From: Deltaproteobacteria bacterium
GTDB lineage: Bacteria > UBA10199 > JADGCS01
Direction of reading: 5' to 3'
DNA length: 44,543 nucleotides
Assembly: GCA_015228875.1 (NCBI GenBank)
Contig: JADGCS010000025.1
Span: 1 to 44,543 of the forward strand
Position numbers and translations under genes: made by a program. The notes under the pieces are model-generated. The model did no database searches, was not told the origin of the DNA, and saw nothing but the letters and a program-made list of their open reading frames with translations. Of the stretch, positions 42,353 to 44,543 are shown in pieces; position 1 is the first letter of the stretch; each line of letters starts with the position of its first letter.

Positions 42353-44068
42353 TTACAAGCTGCGCACGATCAAAAAAACAATCAGCCCCACAGCAAGGGC
42401 CCCAACAGCATACAGCAACAGCAGGGAAAGCTTTGGGCTTCCTGCGTGTGTCTCGGTCTTGACAGGTTGGTCCCCTGCCCAGACAAGCGGGGCGTCGCCC
42501 TGTTTGCGACCGTTTTCGCGGTCCTCTCTGTGTGCCATCAGGGAGCCTTCCAGTCTTTTCTGGGCATCGCTCGAATGGGACTGCCTCATTTTTTTAAGGG
42601 CCTCTGCGCTTTGCTCTTCGGTCACGGTGAGCGCCAGAACCAGATGGGACAGTTTTAAAAAATCAAACTCATCGCCCAAGGCCTTGAGCAGTTCTTTGGG
42701 AATCACATCGCCGGGCGCCATCTTTTTTAACAACGCCATCAACTTGGGGTCTTTTAAGACGATCTGGGTAAACTTGTTTAAGGCGAGCTCGCTTTCGCCC
42801 GTAAAACTTAGATCTGCCACCAACAGTGGCGCGCCATTCTCACTGTTTACAAAGAGGCCCCGATACAATGCCTGGGCAAGTCTTGCAATCTCAGCCTTTG
42901 CGGGTGTCAAGGTGCTTCCTTGCGCCTGGGTATTATTAAAAAAGGTCTGCCATTCTTCCTCTGACTTTGGGGCAAATCGTGCCTTGACACCTTCGGGGAG
43001 CGTAGGGACCGCATTCTTGCCGTTCAGAACCTTCTGCAACACATCTTCAAACCGGCTTAAAATTTTTGAGTTCCTCAACTTATCAACCAGTTGCTGCCTT
43101 GCCTGTTCAAGCCGCACAGATAATGTTTGTTTAACCTCTTCCTGTTTGTGATGAGAATCTGTCTGGTACTTTAAGGACACCACCTTTTGCGCCATGGCTT
43201 GTTTTGCCTTTGCGATTTCATATTTTAAAATCGCTCTTAATTTGTCCTTCTGTTCTGCATGGTGACGCATCCTTGCCAATTGAAGGATCTCCGGTCTTGA
43301 CAGGATGGATTTTTCAAATTGAGCCGTTTTGTTTAACGACTGTTCCTGCTGTTTGATGGTCTCCTGCTGCATTTTCTGGTGGAGAGGTGTTCCCTTTAAC
43401 GGTCCCCTAAAAAAGGGTTCTCCGGCAAGCGCCCTGTAGGCCTGAGCAGAGGGTTTGGGCGGCAGAGGCTTCTCCGGTTGCTGTTGTTGCTGTTGCGCAA
43501 GAACAGGCTTGTTGTCTTTGTTGTCTGTGGTCTGCAAGGCTTGTTTTGGGAATGCCTGTTTGGGAATGTCCTGCCCCGGAATATCTTTTTTTGGAACATC
43601 CTGTTGCAGGGGCGCCTGTTTGTTTTCGGGTGGCGGGGCCTGCCTTTGTGTGCTGATCTTGTGACCAATAAACCCCTCTGGGAGTTTGGCCGCGGTCATG
43701 TGTCGGGTGTCTTTTTCAAAACGGGATTCTTCTGGTTTGTGTCTTGATGGTTGCCTTGCCGGTTCTTTTTTTGCAGCGCCTTCTGCAGGCCTCTGCCTCT
43801 GCACCCCCTGTTCATCCGTATCTCGAAGGCCGGCATCTTCCATCAGGTTGGCCCGTTGTTCGTCCTTAACTTTCTGCTCTTCTGTCTTTGCCTGTTCTTC
43901 TGTCTTTGCTTGTTCTTCTGCTTTTTTTTGTTCTTCTGCCGCCGCGGGCTCTTGAACTGCCGCTGGCCCGTCAGGCCTTGCGTCTTTATCGGGGGCGCCG
44001 GTGTCTGGAATACCCTGTGATCCTTTGCCCGTTTGGGACGGCCTGTATGTTTGGATGGGACCTGCCAT
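42353..44068 (-). CDS. Tail-anchored Pro/Gln/Glu-rich protein, unknown
   Basis: 571 residues. The first about 240 are low complexity: a Glu/Lys/Gln repeat (EEQKKAEEQAKTEEQAK), Pro/Gly/Asp runs, five short tandem units of the type D-I-P-x-Q (DVPKKDIPGQDIPKQAFPKQ) and poly-Gln (QQQQQQ). Then comes a long helical, partly coiled-coil part (about 250-350), an unrecognised globular part (about 360-500: FARFAPKSEEEWQ-like, ALYRGLFVNSENGAPLLVAD), and one C-terminal membrane helix (LSLLLLYAVGALAVGLIVFL), with only three residues after it. So it is likely held by its tail in the inner membrane, facing the cytoplasm. I recognise no family. Start ATG 44068. Confidence 0.65.
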   Translation of the reverse strand: MAGPIQTYRPSQTGKGSQGIPDTGAPDKDARPDGPAAVQEPAAAEEQKKAEEQAKTEEQAKTEEQKVKDEQRANLMEDAGLRDTDEQGVQRQRPAEGAAKKEPARQPSRHKPEESRFEKDTRHMTAAKLPEGFIGHKISTQRQAPPPENKQAPLQQDVPKKDIPGQDIPKQAFPKQALQTTDNKDNKPVLAQQQQQQPEKPLPPKPSAQAYRALAGEPFFRGPLKGTPLHQKMQQETIKQQEQSLNKTAQFEKSILSRPEILQLARMRHHAEQKDKLRAILKYEIAKAKQAMAQKVVSLKYQTDSHHKQEEVKQTLSVRLEQARQQLVDKLRNSKILSRFEDVLQKVLNGKNAVPTLPEGVKARFAPKSEEEWQTFFNNTQAQGSTLTPAKAEIARLAQALYRGLFVNSENGAPLLVADLSFTGESELALNKFTQIVLKDPKLMALLKKMAPGDVIPKELLKALGDEFDFLKLSHLVLALTVTEEQSAEALKKMRQSHSSDAQKRLEGSLMAHREDRENGRKQGDAPLVWAGDQPVKTETHAGSPKLSLLLLYAVGALAVGLIVFLIVRSL

Positions 44069-44358
44069 AAGAACAATGCTGATTTTAACGGGTTATCGGC
44101 TTATTTGCAACGAGAGTTTCGGGTGGTGTGTGGAAACAACACAAACGTCGTTGGCTTCGGGAAACGTCACCAGCCACATCAGGAGTAAGTACATTGTGTT
44201 TGATCAGGATCTGCAAAATGGGTAAACGAAACAGCTCGGTCATTTGGTTAAAATCATAGTGCGGGCGGTGTTGAAACGTATACCTGCCCACGATTCTTGT
44301 ACACTTACTATTGAATGTGGTGAAGGTGAAACAATTGAACGCAAAATTGATGTATACA

Positions 44359-44396
44359 CCGCACGGTCATAAACTGAGCTTTTTTATTTGAGAATC
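44359..44396 (+). repeat. Second dispersed repeat, copy 2
   Basis: CCGCACGGTCATAAACTGAG, then a T-rich run and ATTTGAGAATCC, matching 16917-16960 with few changes. Confidence 0.6.
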
Positions 44397-44397
44397 C

Positions 44398-44420
44398 CCC
44401 CCTCCCTTGATGGGAGGGGG
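44398..44420. repeat. G/C-run hairpin beside the DUF559 gene
   Basis: CCCCCTCCC, loop TTGAT, GGGAGGGGG form a perfect 9-bp stem, followed by TTAGGGGGAGGG. It lies just downstream of the DUF559 stop. Sequence runs of this type commonly flank DUF559 genes in many genomes. Confidence 0.6.
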
Positions 44421-44444
44421 TTAGGGGGAGGGTGATCTTCCAGC

Positions 44445-44543
44445 CTATCTCTCCATCAGACATTGCGCGATAATTTCTAGCGCACCTTCTACGTTCTTGA
44501 GAAATTCATTGTTGTCAAACCGAATGACTTTATAACCCTCGCT
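44445..44543 (-). CDS. DUF559 (endonuclease-like) protein, C-terminal part
   Basis: Only the last 32 codons are in the window; the gene continues beyond its right edge. The sequence EGYKVIRFDNNEFLKNVEGA, then LEIIAQCLMER, is the C-terminal motif of DUF559 proteins, related to very-short-patch-repair endonucleases, where 'G-Y-x-V-x-R-F-x-N-x-E' carries part of the active site. Such small genes are widespread, often mobile, and of unproven role. The neighbouring G/C hairpin fits the usual setting. Confidence 0.8.
   Translation of the reverse strand, partial: SEGYKVIRFDNNEFLKNVEGALEIIAQCLMER

Larger units (their letters stand above)
44069..44444. other. Intergenic stretch with no supported gene
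   Basis: A 376-base gap. It has a copy of the CCGCACGG-CATAAACTGAG repeat (44359-44396) and the G/C-rich hairpin at 44398-44420. A weak short frame on the plus strand (about 44224-44375, ending KIDVYTARS) has no good start and may be a remnant, and other small frames are not convincing. Confidence 0.5.

Overview
The window looks like part of the chromosome of an uncultured Gram-negative bacterium. The evidence is many lipobox lipoproteins, an outer-membrane beta-barrel protein ending in Phe, MEP isoprenoid synthesis (ispE), full-length NifS/NifU for Fe-S assembly, a SWIB-domain protein, a DWG-type Ser/Thr kinase and an AmmeMemoRadiSam locus. This mix suggests a deltaproteobacterial-type or Bdellovibrionota-like lineage living at least partly without oxygen. 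That placement is inference; the window has no rRNA.

Layout. 1-4830 is an accessory island: tRNA-Arg(ACG) preceded by tandem and inverted fragments of its own 5' half, a frameshifted large serine recombinase whose stop lies inside the tRNA, a RhuM-family gene, small hypothetical genes, a lipoprotein and two transposase remnants. 4927-9552 carries an EF-hand plus HELGH zincin, ispE (with an unusual hairpin-rich in-frame insertion), a small exported Cys-rich protein and a kinase with a cyclic-nucleotide-binding domain. 9589-16716 is a tight four-gene minus-strand operon: a membrane spermidine-synthase-like/ferredoxin fusion, a radical SAM AmrS with a Tat-like leader, a signal-peptide-bearing AmrB-AmrA fusion and a 4Fe-4S protein. 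16942-21247 holds exported proteins and lipoproteins, including two related lipoproteins. 21424-25847 has an XRE regulator, hutI and nifS-nifU. 26128-31369 has a SWIB protein, an acetyltransferase, an amidohydrolase, panC and an oligopeptide-type ABC permease pair. 31510-36529 has an outer-membrane protein, a lipoprotein, a SlyD-like isomerase, a response regulator, a HisC-like aminotransferase and ftsB. 36612-42111 is the classical origin-proximal cluster yidC-yidD-rnpA-rpmH with divergent dnaA. A tail-anchored Pro/Gln-rich protein of unknown function and the C-terminal end of a DUF559 gene close the window.

The most striking feature is an approximately 90-bp palindromic element in ten copies between 16046 and 42204. 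Copies lie in intergenic gaps and operon junctions, and three carry a nested 23-24-bp hairpin. One copy is inserted exactly in frame (30 codons) in the 1042-residue membrane fusion protein, much as Rickettsia palindromic elements behave. A second, unrelated hairpin-rich segment sits in frame inside ispE. The second notable system is the apparently extracytoplasmic AmmeMemoRadiSam operon coupled to membrane and soluble Fe-S electron-transfer modules.
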